DNA of 64,000 nt from Bacteroidales bacterium UBA1410 (lineage in GTDB: Bacteria > Bacteroidota > Bacteroidia > Bacteroidales > Dysgonomonadaceae). Location of the stretch: positions 6,402-70,401 of the forward strand of contig DBPW01000026.1 in NCBI GenBank assembly GCA_002305015.1, read 5' to 3'. Position 1 is the first letter of the stretch, and each line of letters begins with the position of its first letter. The translations under genes and the position numbers were made by a program. Below are positions 9,689 to 19,359 of this stretch, one piece after another. Under the pieces are notes generated by a model. The model was not told the DNA's origin. It did not search any database and saw only the letters and a list, made by a program, of their open reading frames with translations.

Positions 9689-12600
9689 ATGAAGTCAGAA
9701 GCTAAATTCCTTTTCCGGGTGCTATATCTCCTGATTGCCTTACAGGTTAGTAGGACTGAATCATATGCACAATACGAATGCTATTTTGAGCATTACGGTG
9801 CAGAGGATGGTTTGCCCCAACATACCGTAATGGATATTTTACAGGATAAAAAAGGATTTATGTGGTTCACCACATGGGATGGATTATGCAAATTCGACGG
9901 TTACAAATTCATTACGTACCGTTTGTCTCCAAACACTAATCCTGAAGCAAAAAGTAACCGGCTGGATTATATTTACGAAGATAAGTATAACACAATTTGG
10001 ATTCTTTCTTATGACAAACAAGCTTATCGCTTTGATCCTCAAACAGAAATATTTACAGGTGTTCGCTCCCTGGAATATTATAAAGACAAAGAATTTTATA
10101 CCTCGCAGATCATTACGGCAAAAAGCGGAAAAATCTGGTTGTTATCCGAAGACAGTGGATGCATATGCGTAACCGACTCTACCTTTAAAGCGGAAATATT
10201 TAATACCCATAACCAAAATTTAACCGATGATTTCGTAACAACGATTTACGAAGACAAAAAACGAAATTCATGGATCCTCACCAAAAAAGGCCTCACTTTT
10301 TTATCTCCCAACCATGAACAAAAGCTATTTTATTTCCATCCGAAATCCGATACGCCATACAAAAATTGTGAACCTTTTTTCGATGCATTGGAATTTGAAG
10401 ATGAAATATGGTTTGCTTCAAGCAACGGTAGGATATGGCGATACGACAAAGATAAAAGCGTATTTTCAGTATTGAAAACCCAGGCTACATCCGACATTAT
10501 CACCCTAAAAAAAATTTCTTCCGAAAAAATTTTCATTGTTTCAGAAAACAGTGGATTCCTGATTTATAATACTTTTGACAGAAGCATCGACAAATACGAT
10601 ACACAGACCCTTCCCGAGATGAAATCCGACAAAATTTTGAATACCTTCATCGATAAATCGAAAAACATCTGGATGGAAACCGATCAATTGGGTGTTGCAA
10701 AATTCAATCCCTATACCAAAAAATACATTCATTTCACACCTTCTATCGAAAGTACAGAGTCTAATGTATTTCCCCCAAATTTCTTTATCTTCGAAGATAA
10801 AGAAAACCGCTTATGGGTTCATCCCCGAGGTGGAGGATTTTCCCTATACGATAAAACGGAGGATAAACTCCAACCTTTCTATAATGAACCTTTCGCTCCA
10901 AATTGGATGTTTTCCAATATGCTGCATTCGGCATATACCGACCGGCAAGGAAATCTGTGGCTAGCCACTCGTTCATGCGGATTGGAAAAAGTGATTTTTT
11001 ATGATTCCAAATTCAAAACCATTCACGTAAACAGCAATATTCACTCTGCAGTCAACAACGATGTACGACCCATTTTCCAGGATTCCGAAAAAAATATATG
11101 GATTGCAACAAAAGACGAAAAAATTCATATCTATGATCAAAATATGCAAAAAAAGGGGATCCTCACCAAAGATGGAATTATCGGTGAAGGGCCTTCATTG
11201 GCGGGAAGTGCCTATTGCATCATGGAAGACTCTAAAAAGAACATCTGGATAGGAACAAAAGGAAAAGGCGTTTACAAATTGATAAGAAAAAAAAATCCGA
11301 ATACCTTCGAAATTCATCCTATCCAACACAACCCACACAATCCATTTTCGTTGAGTAACGATAATATTTATTCCATTTTTGAAGACAAAAATGGGAACAT
11401 ATGGATTGGAACATACGGTGGGGGACTTAACCTGATACGTGGAGGCGACGAAAAATCAGGAATAATAAACGGCAACAACAACCTTAAAAACTATCCCTTG
11501 AAACAGGGAGCTCAAGTGAGAATACTATCTGCCGACAAACATGGGAATATATATGTCGGGACAACTTTTGGTTTAATCGTATTCGATGGAAATTTTTCCA
11601 AACCCGAAGAGATTGTTTTCCGTGTTTATCAGAGAAAAGACAGAGCCAATTCAATTGGAGGAAACGACATATTCGATATCTGTACCACAAAATCAGGGGA
11701 TACCTATATCGGAACTTTCGGAGGGGGAATAAGCAAAATAGAAGAAACCGACCAAAACGGCTTTCCCTTAACCTTTAAGTCCTTTGGCACACCAAACGGA
11801 TTACCCTCAAACATTATACTTTCGCTCATGGAAGACAATGACGGTAACCTATGGATCGCAACAGAAGAAAAGCTTACCAAATTTAATCCGCAAAAAGAGA
11901 CCTTTGAAAATTTCAGCGAAATCAAACGCTTGATGAAAAAACAGAGCTTCTCTGAAAATTCACGTTGCCGCATTCATAACGGGAGCATGCTTTTTGGCTT
12001 CTCTCACGGTATAGTCATTTTCGATCCAAAAGATATTACACACCCCACATTTAATCCGTATCTCGCCTTAGTCCAATTGAAAATTTTTAATCAGAGAATA
12101 CCCATTTCAACCAAAGGCCCATTGAAAAAAAACATCAATTACTTGGATAAATTAGAGCTTAAACATGATCAGAATTTTTTCAGCATCGAATTTGCCGCAT
12201 TGGATTATGTTGATCCCGAAAATATACTCTATGCTTACAAATTAGACGGATTCGATAAAGAGTGGATATATACGGGCAACAATCGAATAGCCAACTATAC
12301 GAATCTCTCGAAAGGAAAATATACTTTCCATGTAAAATCGACCAACAGCGAGGGTGTTTGGATGAACAACGAACGCACATTGCCCATTGAAGTGTTGCCT
12401 CCCTTTTGGGATACGGCATGGGCTCATTTTATCTATGTGCTGTTATCCCTTGCCTTAATATATTTTACATTCAAGATACTGCACACGTTTTACGAGATGC
12501 GCAATAAAATTATTTTGGAACAAAAAGAATCCGAAATCAAAACTACCTTTTTCACCAATATTTCTCACGAAATACGCACCCCTCTCACTATGATCGTTTC

Positions 12601-14125
12601 TCCTATCGAAAATATTTTACACAACAATGACACTCCCGAAACCATAAAAAAACAATTAACGCTGGTATCGAAAAATACCAAGCGACTATTGAATATGGTA
12701 AATCAGATACTCGATTTTCAAAAAATTCAACAATCATCCTCACTTGCAGTTACCAAAATTGAAATCGTACCTTTCGTTGAAAATATTTTCAACACTTTCT
12801 CAAAAAATGCCGAATTAAACCATATCACATATACTTTTGAAAATAAAACAGAGGAAGGAATCATTTGGGCAGACGCTGAAGCAGTAGAAAAAATCCTCAT
12901 AAATCTGCTATCCAACGCTTTCAAATATACTCCGAAGGGCAAGTCCATCCGTTTGTCTGTTTTCGACCAAAACGACAAACTGGCCATTCAGGTGGCCGAT
13001 ACCGGTTTAGGAATCGATAAAGAAAAACAAAGCCGACTGTTTAAACGATTCGAATCGTTTAACGAAGATAAAAGCAAACCCAGCACCGGCATCGGGCTTT
13101 CTATCGTAAAAGACCTCGCAGATAAACACCATGCCGATATTCAGGTAGAAAGCGAAACGGGTAAAGGTACAACTTTTACGGTGCTGTTTAAAAAAGGCAT
13201 ATTGCATTACGATTCCAATGTTTTGATAAAAGACTCAACGGAAACAAAACAGGAAAATAAACCCTCATTCATGAATGAAATTTTGAATGAAAATATATCC
13301 CCAAACGAAAAAACAAACGAAAAGCCCTGTATCTTGATTGTTGAAGATGACGAAGATTTAAGACAATTCATAAAATCCATCTTAGAAGTAGATTATGAGG
13401 TGCACGAAGCGTCCAACGGAAAAGAAGGCATGGAAAAAGCGCTAGAGCTTATACCCGACTTCATTATCAGCGATATTATGATGCCTGAAGTGGATGGTAT
13501 CAAATTTCTCGAAAACGTTCGCAAGAACATTCAAACAAGTCACATTTTATTTTTACTATTGACGGCAAAAACTACTATTGACAGCAAACTCGAAGGATTT
13601 GAACACGGTGCCGATGAGTACATAACCAAACCTTTCAGCGTCTCCTATTTTCAGATAAGAATAAAAAATTTATTGCAAAGACGTGATGAATTACAGCAAT
13701 ACTACCGTAATAAAAGTAATTTCGAGCCCAATAAAGAAACCATGGAGACCCCTTCGCTGCCTTATTTTATAAACAAGCAAGATGCCGATTTTCTTCAATC
13801 GGTAGATGACTTCATACAAAAGCATCTGGGTGAAAATGATTTTGTTGTTGAAGATCTCGCAAGAGAGATGGGGATGAGCCGCACGGTATTTTTCAAAAAA
13901 ATAAAAGGACTAACCGGTTTATCGCCCATTGAATACATCCGCGAAGCAATGATGCAAAAGGCAACCGATTTATTGAAAACCGGAGAATACACAGTAAAAG
14001 AAATTTCGTTTATGCTGGGTATCTCCGACACAAAATACTTTACCAAATGCTTTAAGAAGAAATACAGTATCACGCCAAGTGAATATAAAAAGGAACATAC
14101 AAATAGTACAATCAACGAATTATGA
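9689..14125 (+). CDS. Hybrid two-component system regulator (HTCS) of the pectin locus
   Basis: One 1478-residue protein joins sensor, kinase, receiver and DNA-binding parts. A signal peptide (1-27) leads into about 750 residues of two-component beta-propeller repeats with recurring WF/WIAT/WIGT strands. A Y_Y_Y domain follows (about 790-900), then one membrane segment near 905-930. The kinase has its H-box at His960 (NISHEIRTPLTMI) and an ATPase domain with the usual N and G boxes. The receiver has its phospho-acceptor Asp1262 (ISDIMMPEVDG) and KPF lysine, and the C-terminus is an AraC-type helix-turn-helix. Such proteins sense an oligosaccharide in the periplasm and activate the adjacent PUL. 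It overlaps the DUF4861 gene by 4 bases, so translation is probably coupled. Confidence 0.95.
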   Translation: MKSEAKFLFRVLYLLIALQVSRTESYAQYECYFEHYGAEDGLPQHTVMDILQDKKGFMWFTTWDGLCKFDGYKFITYRLSPNTNPEAKSNRLDYIYEDKYNTIWILSYDKQAYRFDPQTEIFTGVRSLEYYKDKEFYTSQIITAKSGKIWLLSEDSGCICVTDSTFKAEIFNTHNQNLTDDFVTTIYEDKKRNSWILTKKGLTFLSPNHEQKLFYFHPKSDTPYKNCEPFFDALEFEDEIWFASSNGRIWRYDKDKSVFSVLKTQATSDIITLKKISSEKIFIVSENSGFLIYNTFDRSIDKYDTQTLPEMKSDKILNTFIDKSKNIWMETDQLGVAKFNPYTKKYIHFTPSIESTESNVFPPNFFIFEDKENRLWVHPRGGGFSLYDKTEDKLQPFYNEPFAPNWMFSNMLHSAYTDRQGNLWLATRSCGLEKVIFYDSKFKTIHVNSNIHSAVNNDVRPIFQDSEKNIWIATKDEKIHIYDQNMQKKGILTKDGIIGEGPSLAGSAYCIMEDSKKNIWIGTKGKGVYKLIRKKNPNTFEIHPIQHNPHNPFSLSNDNIYSIFEDKNGNIWIGTYGGGLNLIRGGDEKSGIINGNNNLKNYPLKQGAQVRILSADKHGNIYVGTTFGLIVFDGNFSKPEEIVFRVYQRKDRANSIGGNDIFDICTTKSGDTYIGTFGGGISKIEETDQNGFPLTFKSFGTPNGLPSNIILSLMEDNDGNLWIATEEKLTKFNPQKETFENFSEIKRLMKKQSFSENSRCRIHNGSMLFGFSHGIVIFDPKDITHPTFNPYLALVQLKIFNQRIPISTKGPLKKNINYLDKLELKHDQNFFSIEFAALDYVDPENILYAYKLDGFDKEWIYTGNNRIANYTNLSKGKYTFHVKSTNSEGVWMNNERTLPIEVLPPFWDTAWAHFIYVLLSLALIYFTFKILHTFYEMRNKIILEQKESEIKTTFFTNISHEIRTPLTMIVSPIENILHNNDTPETIKKQLTLVSKNTKRLLNMVNQILDFQKIQQSSSLAVTKIEIVPFVENIFNTFSKNAELNHITYTFENKTEEGIIWADAEAVEKILINLLSNAFKYTPKGKSIRLSVFDQNDKLAIQVADTGLGIDKEKQSRLFKRFESFNEDKSKPSTGIGLSIVKDLADKHHADIQVESETGKGTTFTVLFKKGILHYDSNVLIKDSTETKQENKPSFMNEILNENISPNEKTNEKPCILIVEDDEDLRQFIKSILEVDYEVHEASNGKEGMEKALELIPDFIISDIMMPEVDGIKFLENVRKNIQTSHILFLLLTAKTTIDSKLEGFEHGADEYITKPFSVSYFQIRIKNLLQRRDELQQYYRNKSNFEPNKETMETPSLPYFINKQDADFLQSVDDFIQKHLGENDFVVEDLAREMGMSRTVFFKKIKGLTGLSPIEYIREAMMQKATDLLKTGEYTVKEISFMLGISDTKYFTKCFKKKYSITPSEYKKEHTNSTINEL

Positions 14126-15324
14126 AGACAAAACTAATTTTGCTTTTAATTACTATCTATTGGGGGCAAGAAATTTATTCTCAGCACATAACGGTTAAAA
14201 ATTCGTCAAATCATCCCCTGAAAGATTGCATAGTAGAGATTCCGATTGAAAAAATATCGCTATCTTTAGCTCATTATGTTGTTATGACAGAAAAAGGAGA
14301 AGAACTTCCGATTGAAGTGGTCTCCGACCTGAAAGGAAATCAAAAAGCAGTTTTCCCGATTGCTGATTTATCGGCAAATGAAACAAGGGTATTTTCCATT
14401 AAAAAAGGTTTCGCCCACACCTATCCAAAACGCACATACGCCGAATTGGCGCATAAAATAGGGGGGAAATTTGTAAACAACAAATATGAAGGAGGTTTTT
14501 CGTGGGTTAAGCCTAATTATCTTCGCGTTCCCGACGGATTTACCGATCATGCCTATTATATCAAATATGAAGGACCCGGATGGGAAAGCGATAAAGTGGG
14601 CTTCCGATTTTATTTGGATTGGCGCAACGCTGTAGATGTTTTCGGGAAAAAAACACCACACATCGTATTACCTTTTGTGGGAGTTGATGGCTATGACAAC
14701 TATCATAAAATGGCCGACTGGGGAATGGACAATATGAAAGTAGGAGAATCACTCGGCATAGGCTCCATCGCTATATGGAATGGAAACAAAGCCGTGAGAG
14801 TAGAAAAAAGAGATAGTGTGATCTGCTTCATTCCCGCTGACGGAAAAATTCGTTCCCAGGTAATGACTACTTATTACGGCTGGGATGCAAATGGCACAAC
14901 GTGTAATTTACAATCGTTGATAACCATTGATGCCGGAAGTAGAGCTTCACATATGGAACTAAAGACAGATAAAAATATAGCGAATATAGCCACCGGTATA
15001 ATTAAAAATGAAAATGCGACACTCATCCTACCTCCCAAAACGGATGGCGAATGGTCATATATCGCAACTTTCGGCAAACAAAGCCTCAATAACGACATGA
15101 TGGGATTAGCCGTTTTCTACAAATCAAAGCAACTCGAAAAAATAACGGAAGACCCCCTCAATCATGTGATCATACTCAAACCGGAAAACGGATATGTCGA
15201 TTATTATTTCATGCCGACATGGGAACTCGATTGGGAACCGGTAAAAGACAAAGCAACTTTCGAAAATTGCATCACCGAAGTGCTGAACCGGTTAAATCAT
15301 CCGGTTTCCGTTACTATAAAATAA
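14122..15324 (+). CDS. Secreted DUF4861-family protein
   Basis: The 400-residue product has a signal peptide (about 1-20) and then a beta-rich body with many aromatic residues (YIKYEGPGWESDKVGFRFYL near 143-162), resembling DUF4861 proteins of Bacteroidetes. The biochemical function is not known to me. Its ATG overlaps the regulator stop (ATGA), and it is followed after 35 bases by uxaC. The placement between the sensor and the galacturonate enzymes suggests a periplasmic role in pectin breakdown, for example on substituted or unsaturated galacturonides. That is inference. Confidence 0.75.
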   Translation: MKTKLILLLITIYWGQEIYSQHITVKNSSNHPLKDCIVEIPIEKISLSLAHYVVMTEKGEELPIEVVSDLKGNQKAVFPIADLSANETRVFSIKKGFAHTYPKRTYAELAHKIGGKFVNNKYEGGFSWVKPNYLRVPDGFTDHAYYIKYEGPGWESDKVGFRFYLDWRNAVDVFGKKTPHIVLPFVGVDGYDNYHKMADWGMDNMKVGESLGIGSIAIWNGNKAVRVEKRDSVICFIPADGKIRSQVMTTYYGWDANGTTCNLQSLITIDAGSRASHMELKTDKNIANIATGIIKNENATLILPPKTDGEWSYIATFGKQSLNNDMMGLAVFYKSKQLEKITEDPLNHVIILKPENGYVDYYFMPTWELDWEPVKDKATFENCITEVLNRLNHPVSVTIK

Positions 15325-15359
15325 AAACCATTCGGTTACTTACACAAAAACATACGTCT

Positions 15360-16769
15360 ATGAAAAAAAGTTTTATTCACGAAGATTTCTTACTGCAAAC
15401 CGATGCAGCAAAAAAACTGTACCACGAACATGCCGCAAAAATGCCCATTATCGATTATCATTGTCATTTAAATCCGGCATACATCGCTAACGATCATCAA
15501 TTTGACAACCTGGGGCAAATATGGCTCGAAGGCGATCATTACAAATGGCGTGCTATGCGAACCAATGGCGTTGATGAACGCTATTGTACGGGCAAAGACA
15601 CATCGGACCGGGAGAAATTCGAAAAGTGGGCAGAAACCGTTCCTTACACCATGCGAAATCCGCTGTACCACTGGACACATCTCGAACTGAAAACGGCATT
15701 TGGAGTAGAAGAAATTCTGAGTCCGAAAACGGCTAAAAAGATTTATGAGATTTGTACCGAAAAGCTGCGGACTCCGGAGTTTTCTGCACGTGGACTATTA
15801 AAGAAATTTAATGTGGAAACCGTTTGCACAACAGACGATCCTGTAGATAGCCTCGAATATCATCTGGCATTGAAAAAAGAAGGTTTCGAAGTAAAAGTAC
15901 TGCCGACATGGCGTCCCGACAAAGCCATGGCGGTGGAAAATCCCACAGAATACCGCGCATATGTGGAAAAACTCTCCAAAGTTTCCGGCATAACCATCAG
16001 CAAATTTTCCGACCTTATCGAAGCCTTGCGCAAACGTCACGATTTTTTTGCAAGCGCAGGTTGCAAATTATCCGATCATGGGATAGAAGAATTTTATGCC
16101 GAACCTTACACGCAAACAGAAATCGACTCTATATTTAATAAAGTATATGGAGGAAAAGAACTATCGAAAGAAGAAATTCTTAAATTCAAATCGGCCATGC
16201 TATACGAAGGTGCTGTGATGGATTGGGAAAAAGGATGGACTCAGCAGTTTCACTATGGGGCTATCCGAAACAACAACACCCGAATGTTCAAACAGTTGGG
16301 GCCCGATACCGGATTCGATTCCATTGGCGATTTTACCGTTGCAAAAAACATGAGTCGTTTTCTTGACCGATTGGATGTAGACAACAAACTTGCCAAAACC
16401 ATTATTTACAACCTCAATCCGAGAGACAACGATCTTGTGGCCACAATGATAGGAAACTTCCAGGACGGATCTGTTCCCGGTAAAATCCAATTTGGTGCTG
16501 CATGGTGGTTCCTCGATCAGAAAACAGGAATAGAAGCGCAATTGACTTCACTTTCCAATATGGGACTGTTGAGCCGTTTTGTGGGCATGCTTACCGACTC
16601 CCGCAGTTTTCTATCGTATCCGCGTCACGAATATTTTCGCCGAATCTTATGTAATCTTCTCGGCAACGATGTGGAAAATGGTCTGCTTCCGGCATCCGAA
16701 ATGGAATTCTTGGGAGAGATGGTTGAAAACATTTCGTATTACAATGCGAAAAATTATTTCGATTTTTAA
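15360..16769 (+). CDS. uxaC: Uronate isomerase (D-galacturonate/D-glucuronate isomerase)
   Basis: UxaC interconverts D-galacturonate and D-tagaturonate, and glucuronate and fructuronate, in the cytosol. The 469-residue length matches the family. The N-terminal metal-binding motif is YHCHLNP (near residues 38-44), followed by GDHYKWRAMR and further family blocks such as HDFFASAGCKLSDHG and the AAWWFLDQ region. I chose the ATG at 15360 because the protein then begins MKKSFIHEDF, as its relatives do. A longer frame to 15219 runs over the preceding gene. It has no signal peptide. It is third in the HTCS-DUF4861-uxaC-uxaE run and links extracellular pectin breakdown to central metabolism. Confidence 0.95.
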   Translation: MKKSFIHEDFLLQTDAAKKLYHEHAAKMPIIDYHCHLNPAYIANDHQFDNLGQIWLEGDHYKWRAMRTNGVDERYCTGKDTSDREKFEKWAETVPYTMRNPLYHWTHLELKTAFGVEEILSPKTAKKIYEICTEKLRTPEFSARGLLKKFNVETVCTTDDPVDSLEYHLALKKEGFEVKVLPTWRPDKAMAVENPTEYRAYVEKLSKVSGITISKFSDLIEALRKRHDFFASAGCKLSDHGIEEFYAEPYTQTEIDSIFNKVYGGKELSKEEILKFKSAMLYEGAVMDWEKGWTQQFHYGAIRNNNTRMFKQLGPDTGFDSIGDFTVAKNMSRFLDRLDVDNKLAKTIIYNLNPRDNDLVATMIGNFQDGSVPGKIQFGAAWWFLDQKTGIEAQLTSLSNMGLLSRFVGMLTDSRSFLSYPRHEYFRRILCNLLGNDVENGLLPASEMEFLGEMVENISYYNAKNYFDF

Positions 16770-16798
16770 AATTAGAAATTCACTAAAATACATGGATC

Positions 16799-18049
16799 AT
16801 GATGAAATTAGGAAAATACAGTTTTGGAGTGGGCGACAGATTCTCACACGAAGGCAAAGCCCAGTTAAGAGCATTAATGAAAGCAAACCAAGCAGGATTG
16901 GAAATTATACCGGTATGGAATAAATCGAATCGGGAACATATGTATGTAAACTCCCACCCCTCAGATGTGCGAAAAGAAGCCGATGAAGCCGTAAAAGCAC
17001 TAAATTACAAAGGACCCTACTTTGTGGATGCGGATCACATAAATCTGAAAACCGTTGAACCTTTTGTTGAGGTTTCCGATTTTTTCACCCTCGATGTAGC
17101 TGCTTCCATAGGGAAAGAAAGCAAAAAAGAAGAAATAGAGGCTTTTATTTCTTCCTGCGAAAAATTTATGGGGCAATTACACGTGCCGGGCATTGCAAAA
17201 CCGTTGGAAATTACACGTCAACTGTTGGAAGAAATCGCCAATAAATTTTTGGCTGCAACACAACAAGCATCCGAAATATATGCTTATCTGAAGAAAGAAA
17301 AAGGAGAAGGGAATTTTATTACCGAAGTATCCATGGATGAAGTGGAAACACCTCAAACGCCGGTAGAAATGCTGTTTATACTGAAAATGCTTGCCGATAA
17401 AGGTGTTCCTGTCCAAACAATCGCTCCTAAATTTACAGGAAGATTCAATAAGGGAGTGGATTATGTAGGCGATCTCGATCAGTTTGCAAAGGAATTCGAA
17501 GAAGATGTTCTCGTCATTGATTTTGCAGTAAAAGAATTCGGCCTTCCCGAAGAATTAAAGCTCAGCGTACATTCAGGAAGCGATAAATTCTCCATTTATC
17601 CGATCATGGCAAAAATCATTAACAAATATGACAAAGGACTACACCTGAAAACAGCAGGAACTACCTGGCTGGAAGAGGTGATTGGTTTGGCCATTGCAGG
17701 AAACGACGGATTGTCTGTTGCCAAAAAAATATATGCCAATGCATATGGAAGAAGGGAAGAGTTGTGCGCTCCATATGCCGATGTAATTGATATCGATCCG
17801 GCTAAACTACCCTCTGTTAACGAGGTAAACAGTTGGTCGAACGAAAAATTTGCCAATACGCTGCGTCATATTCCCAATCATCCCGATTATAATCCCAACT
17901 TCCGTCAGTTAATCCATGTTGCTTATAAAGTGGCAGCCGAGATGGGTACGGAATATACCGATTTGCTCAAGAAGTATGCCGATATCATCGGCTCTTGCGT
18001 TGAAGAAAACATCTACGACCGTCATTTAAAACGATTGTTCAATCTATAA
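16799..18049 (+). CDS. uxaE: Tagaturonate epimerase
   Basis: The 416-residue protein matches the UxaE family (tagaturonate epimerase), known from Thermotoga to epimerise D-tagaturonate and D-fructuronate. Recognisable parts are the start KLGKYSFGVGDRF, YFVDADHINLKT, KFTGRFNKGVDYVGD and the C-terminal RHIPNHPDYNPNFRQL. It lies 29 bases after uxaC, so galacturonate would pass through tagaturonate to fructuronate without the altronate branch. The later steps (UxuB, UxuA, KdgK) are not in the window. The start may be either of two adjacent ATGs (16799 or 16802). Confidence 0.88.
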   Translation: MMKLGKYSFGVGDRFSHEGKAQLRALMKANQAGLEIIPVWNKSNREHMYVNSHPSDVRKEADEAVKALNYKGPYFVDADHINLKTVEPFVEVSDFFTLDVAASIGKESKKEEIEAFISSCEKFMGQLHVPGIAKPLEITRQLLEEIANKFLAATQQASEIYAYLKKEKGEGNFITEVSMDEVETPQTPVEMLFILKMLADKGVPVQTIAPKFTGRFNKGVDYVGDLDQFAKEFEEDVLVIDFAVKEFGLPEELKLSVHSGSDKFSIYPIMAKIINKYDKGLHLKTAGTTWLEEVIGLAIAGNDGLSVAKKIYANAYGRREELCAPYADVIDIDPAKLPSVNEVNSWSNEKFANTLRHIPNHPDYNPNFRQLIHVAYKVAAEMGTEYTDLLKKYADIIGSCVEENIYDRHLKRLFNL

Positions 18050-18070
18050 GCGATTTGTTTTTCTCATGCA

Positions 18071-18139
18071 CAAAGAGGGTGTATCACAACCTGATTTCAT
18101 CCTCTTTGGATTTGTATACCTATAGGGCAACAAATCCAA
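18071..18139. repeat. Two overlapping small inverted repeats in a convergent gap
   Basis: CAAAGAGG at 18071-18078 pairs with CCTCTTTG at 18101-18108, and GGATTTGT (from 18108) pairs with ACAAATCC about 16 bases later. They lie between uxaE and a leftward gene and could end transcription from either side. No clean T-run follows, so this is a weak call. Confidence 0.3.
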
Positions 18140-18199
18140 TCCTATAATTTTCTGCGACTTATTTTTTTATTTTGATGCGATCCTTTTTTATTGGGCTCA

Positions 18200-19315
18200 T
18201 TATGAGTAATCCGATTTGTGCTTTAAATGACGAACCATAAGAATGGTATTTTCCAGATATTCGTATTCCAATTCAAAACATTCCGAAAAAAGATTATTCC
18301 CGATATTTTCTTCTATTTGCGATTCGGTCCATAACTTTCCTCCCTCAAGATGCATACTGTTAAACAGTTCTTCTTCTTCAATGTCAGAGACATACAAAAA
18401 GATCAAGCGCTTGGCCTGCTCGTTTTCGAAAACATATTTCAATAAAAACCGAACCGGAATATTTTCGTTTTTGCATTCCTCACGAATGATGTTGCGTACC
18501 ACTTCGTCAGGATTTAGATTGTCGAAATCGATAAATCGCTCAAAAGGATAATCCAACTTACCGGGATCGAGCAAACGGGATTCATCGCGATTTTTCAGAT
18601 AAATTTTCCCTTTGTATATCAAGGCAATCCTCACCACAGGATGCATAAATTTATTTTTCAATTCTTTGGAAACAGATTTGGCTATTCTCCCCTTCACATC
18701 ACCATGATCATTCACAACAGGCAGCCATTCTTCTTTTCTGAGTTGCCTGTCAAGCATGCGTAAACGCATCATCTCCATCACAATAATCGTGATCAGAATA
18801 ATTTGAAAAACGGTTTTTACAGCCAATCTATCTAAAAAAGGAGTATCGGCCGTAGAAAAGATAAAAAAAGCCAACACAAACAGCAGATGGATGGAAAGTC
18901 CGTATTGCGTTTGAAAAGCGACTCGAAAAGATTCGCTCAAATAATTCTTAACCACCGGACTGGGATTCCTTGCCATCCGAAAAATGATTTTTGAACGTGA
19001 AAGGCGGGATACAATCAACGACAAAACAAAAATGATTTCTATCAGAACAAACGTTCTGAATTCGTCAATTCGAGGCGTAATAAAAAATGATAATAAAAAC
19101 GAAAGAATAAACGTGATAAGCGAAAGATCGTAAATTAACCTGCTTTGCTTTTTAACGACAAAAAAAGAGGCTCCCGCCACCGCAGCCGATATGAGCAAAG
19201 CCAACCTTAAATTTATTTTCCCGACAAGAAAAGAAAAAACGAGGAAGGGAATGAGCCCGAAGGCAGGGTTTTTCAATAACTTTCGTACACCATTCATATT
19301 CACATAAAAAGACAA
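18200..19315 (-). CDS. Membrane protein with C-terminal degenerate Nudix domain
   Basis: Residues about 15-190 of this 371-residue protein form four to six hydrophobic segments. The cytosolic part (about 195-345) reads like a Nudix domain, with LPVVNDHGDVKGRI, then MHPVVRIALIYKGKIYL and an LDPGKLDYPF strand. The Nudix box, normally REUxEExGU, is REECKNENI here. The two metal-binding glutamates are replaced by Lys-Asn and the glycine by Asn, so hydrolysis is unlikely as read. It lies 44 bases after lipA on the same strand. The start may be Met7. The function is unknown; a nucleotide- or ligand-binding role at the membrane is inference. Confidence 0.6.
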   Translation of the reverse strand: MSFYVNMNGVRKLLKNPAFGLIPFLVFSFLVGKINLRLALLISAAVAGASFFVVKKQSRLIYDLSLITFILSFLLSFFITPRIDEFRTFVLIEIIFVLSLIVSRLSRSKIIFRMARNPSPVVKNYLSESFRVAFQTQYGLSIHLLFVLAFFIFSTADTPFLDRLAVKTVFQIILITIIVMEMMRLRMLDRQLRKEEWLPVVNDHGDVKGRIAKSVSKELKNKFMHPVVRIALIYKGKIYLKNRDESRLLDPGKLDYPFERFIDFDNLNPDEVVRNIIREECKNENIPVRFLLKYVFENEQAKRLIFLYVSDIEEEELFNSMHLEGGKLWTESQIEENIGNNLFSECFELEYEYLENTILMVRHLKHKSDYS

Positions 19316-19359
19316 TCTACAGTCTCGCTATAATAACAACCTCCAACCTCTTTTGTTCC

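Noticed and set aside
15219..15359. 47-codon N-terminal extension of uxaC
   Set aside because: It overlaps the end of the DUF4861 gene in another frame and adds residues not typical of uronate isomerases; the ATG at 15360 fits the family start.
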